A stretch of 6,941 nucleotides of DNA from contig DUGE01000038.1 of assembly GCA_013331595.1 (NCBI GenBank), forward strand, positions 1-6,941, given 5' to 3'. Below the pieces are notes generated by a model, which was not told where the DNA came from, made no database searches, and was given only the letters and a program-made list of their open reading frames with translations. Below, piece by piece: positions 6,176 through 6,941 of the stretch; the first letter of the stretch is position 1; every line of letters starts with the position of its first letter. Origin of the DNA: Microcaldota archaeon (GTDB lineage Archaea; Micrarchaeota; Micrarchaeia; Norongarragalinales; UBA10210). The position numbers and the translations under genes are program-made.

Positions 6176-6520
6176 TCAACCCCACCTTAGAGAATCGCCC
6201 ATCTTTACTTTACGCGATTCTCCTTGGGGGAGTTCTATTAGGAACCTGCATGGTTTTTGAGAGTACAAAAGCAATTGGAACGGCTTCACGTTTTCCATGA
6301 TGCATACGACGCGCTTGCGCTCATTCAGAAAAACGGCATCGAAAACAGGGCAGAATATGGAGTGTATTGCATTCGCCCGCGACCCATCGCGGCCGAAATC
6401 AAACAATAGGGGAATCGCTTTGGCTCTGAACATCAGGCCCCTGGCTTTTTCGAACAGCGTCTTTGCCGCGAGAGCCGTCCACAAAATCCGGTCGTTCTTG
6501 AGTATGGAAGCGCATTGCAT
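6176..6520 (-). CDS. DUF192 family protein
   Basis: A small (114-residue) DUF192 protein. Numbered from the ATG at 6520, the signature ARGLMFR is at about 26-32. It is followed by a PLLFDFG strand, the archaeal-style AIHSIFCPVFDAVFL segment (about 51-65) in place of the FWMKNT...LDIIF stretch of bacterial forms, and IELPQG (95-100). The C-terminal KMGDSLRW segment (106-113) completes the fold. DUF192 proteins are compact beta-barrel domains of unknown biochemical role. Many bacterial members carry signal peptides; this one does not. ATG 6520 is preferred because it begins close to the usual domain start and lies about 26 bases from an AT-rich promoter-like element. An in-frame TTG at 6541 would add seven residues. 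The stop is one base before the secretion ATPase TTG, so it heads that operon; whether it has any link to secretion is unknown. Confidence 0.82.
   Translation of the reverse strand: MQCASILKNDRILWTALAAKTLFEKARGLMFRAKAIPLLFDFGRDGSRANAIHSIFCPVFDAVFLNERKRVVCIMENVKPFQLLLYSQKPCRFLIELPQGESRKVKMGDSLRWG
6183..6188 (-). promoter_or_regulatory. Shine-Dalgarno site deciding the TTG start of the secretion ATPase
   Basis: AAGGTG on the minus strand, inside the last codons of the DUF192 gene, is eight bases upstream of TTG at 6174. Together with the in-frame TAA just before it, this leaves TTG as the only well-placed start. No ATG or GTG lies between the stop and this TTG. Confidence 0.65.
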
Positions 6521-6540
6521 TCGTTTATTAGATGCAAGCA

Positions 6541-6553
6541 ATAGTTAAAAAGT
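6541..6553. promoter_or_regulatory. Shared AT-rich promoter element between divergent genes
   Basis: ATAGTTAAAAAGT lies almost midway between the ATG of the cis-prenyltransferase (6574) and the preferred ATG of the DUF192 gene (6520), about 26-27 bases from each. Read on plus it gives GTTAAAAAG; read on minus, CTTTTTAACTAT. Either can serve as a TATA box for a leaderless start, so this may be a single bidirectional promoter. The match to the TATA consensus is only moderate. Confidence 0.4.
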
Positions 6554-6573
6554 CTTTTGTGGGTAATTTCGTC

Positions 6574-6941
6574 ATGCGAATTCTAAATCATTTAGCAATT
6601 ACGCCGGACGGGAACAGGCGCTATGCTAAAAAGCATTTCTTGCCGTTCAAGCAGGCGTACTGGGCTGGCTTTGACAAGGTAAAGGAAGTGCTCGATTGGA
6701 GCGACGAGCCGGATAAAATAACCGTTTGGGCATTGTCCCTCGATAATTTCGTCAAGCGTTCTTCCTTCGAACTCAAGATCCTATTCAAGCTCATGCAAAG
6801 GCATGTTGACGAAAGCCTTGAAAAACAGTCTTTCATCGACCGCGGAGTGGGAGTCAAGTTCTTCGGCAGGCGGGACCTCTTGCCCCGAGAGCTTGACAGA
6901 AGATTTGCGCTTTTGGAAGAACAGACTGAAGACCAGGAGAC
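6574..6941 (+). CDS. uppS: cis-Prenyltransferase (undecaprenyl/polyprenyl diphosphate synthase family), 3'-truncated
   Basis: Only the first 122 codons are in the window; family members are usually about 230-260 residues. These enzymes extend farnesyl or geranylgeranyl diphosphate with isopentenyl diphosphate in cis to make the long polyprenyl diphosphate that becomes the lipid carrier for glycan and glycoprotein assembly (dolichol-type in archaea). The signature HLAITPDGNRRYAKK begins at residue 6, with the Mg-binding catalytic Asp at 12 and the phosphate-binding GNRR at 13-16. WALSLDNFVKRS (52-63) matches the STENWxRP motif, with an extra residue before the Arg, as I recall for archaeal forms. 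The usual GHxxG is AYWAG here. The gene is divergent from DUF192 and probably leaderless, with an AT-rich box about 26 bases before the ATG. The symbol names the family; the product chain length cannot be judged. Confidence 0.88.
   Translation, partial: MRILNHLAITPDGNRRYAKKHFLPFKQAYWAGFDKVKEVLDWSDEPDKITVWALSLDNFVKRSSFELKILFKLMQRHVDESLEKQSFIDRGVGVKFFGRRDLLPRELDRRFALLEEQTEDQE

Overview
The window looks like a compact archaeal chromosome segment, probably from a DPANN-type lineage. Four things suggest this: TATA boxes placed about 26 bases upstream of apparently leaderless starts, GGTG-type Shine-Dalgarno sites inside the operon, a PAC2-family protein with a C-terminal HbYX-like tail, and archaeal-style secretion ATPase, DUF192 and cis-prenyltransferase proteins. 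The lineage is an inference; no rRNA or tRNA gene is present to fix it.

Left part (1-2530). A gene truncated by the window start runs to 623 and encodes a basic, unrecognised protein with faint kinase-fold features. It is followed by a regulatory interval holding a perfect TGTTCT-n5-AGAACA inverted repeat and a strong TATA box. These sit in front of a complete 420-residue AAA_14/DUF4143 ATPase at 711-1973. Convergent to it, on the minus strand, is an orphan 148-codon gene (2082-2528) with its own TATA-like promoter and a T8 terminator.

Right part (2569-6520), all on the minus strand and tightly packed. In transcription order it reads: a DUF192 protein; a type II secretion/type IV pilus-like ATPase (1-nt gap, internal Shine-Dalgarno, TTG start); a small T2SSF membrane subunit (4-nt overlap); a larger T2SSF membrane subunit (stop and start directly abutting); and a PAC2-family proteasome-assembly-chaperone-like protein 46 nt later. 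The ATPase and two T2SSF proteins make a minimal pilus or secretion motor with a split membrane platform. No pilin, prepilin peptidase or other structural component is visible.

Right edge (6574-6941). A divergent cis-prenyltransferase gene (long-chain isoprenoid/dolichol-type lipid synthesis) runs off the window. It shares a 53-nt intergenic region with the DUF192 gene, and a single AT-rich element lies almost exactly midway between the two start codons.

No CRISPR array, insertion sequence, tRNA or rRNA was seen, and no gene-free stretch exceeds about 110 bases.
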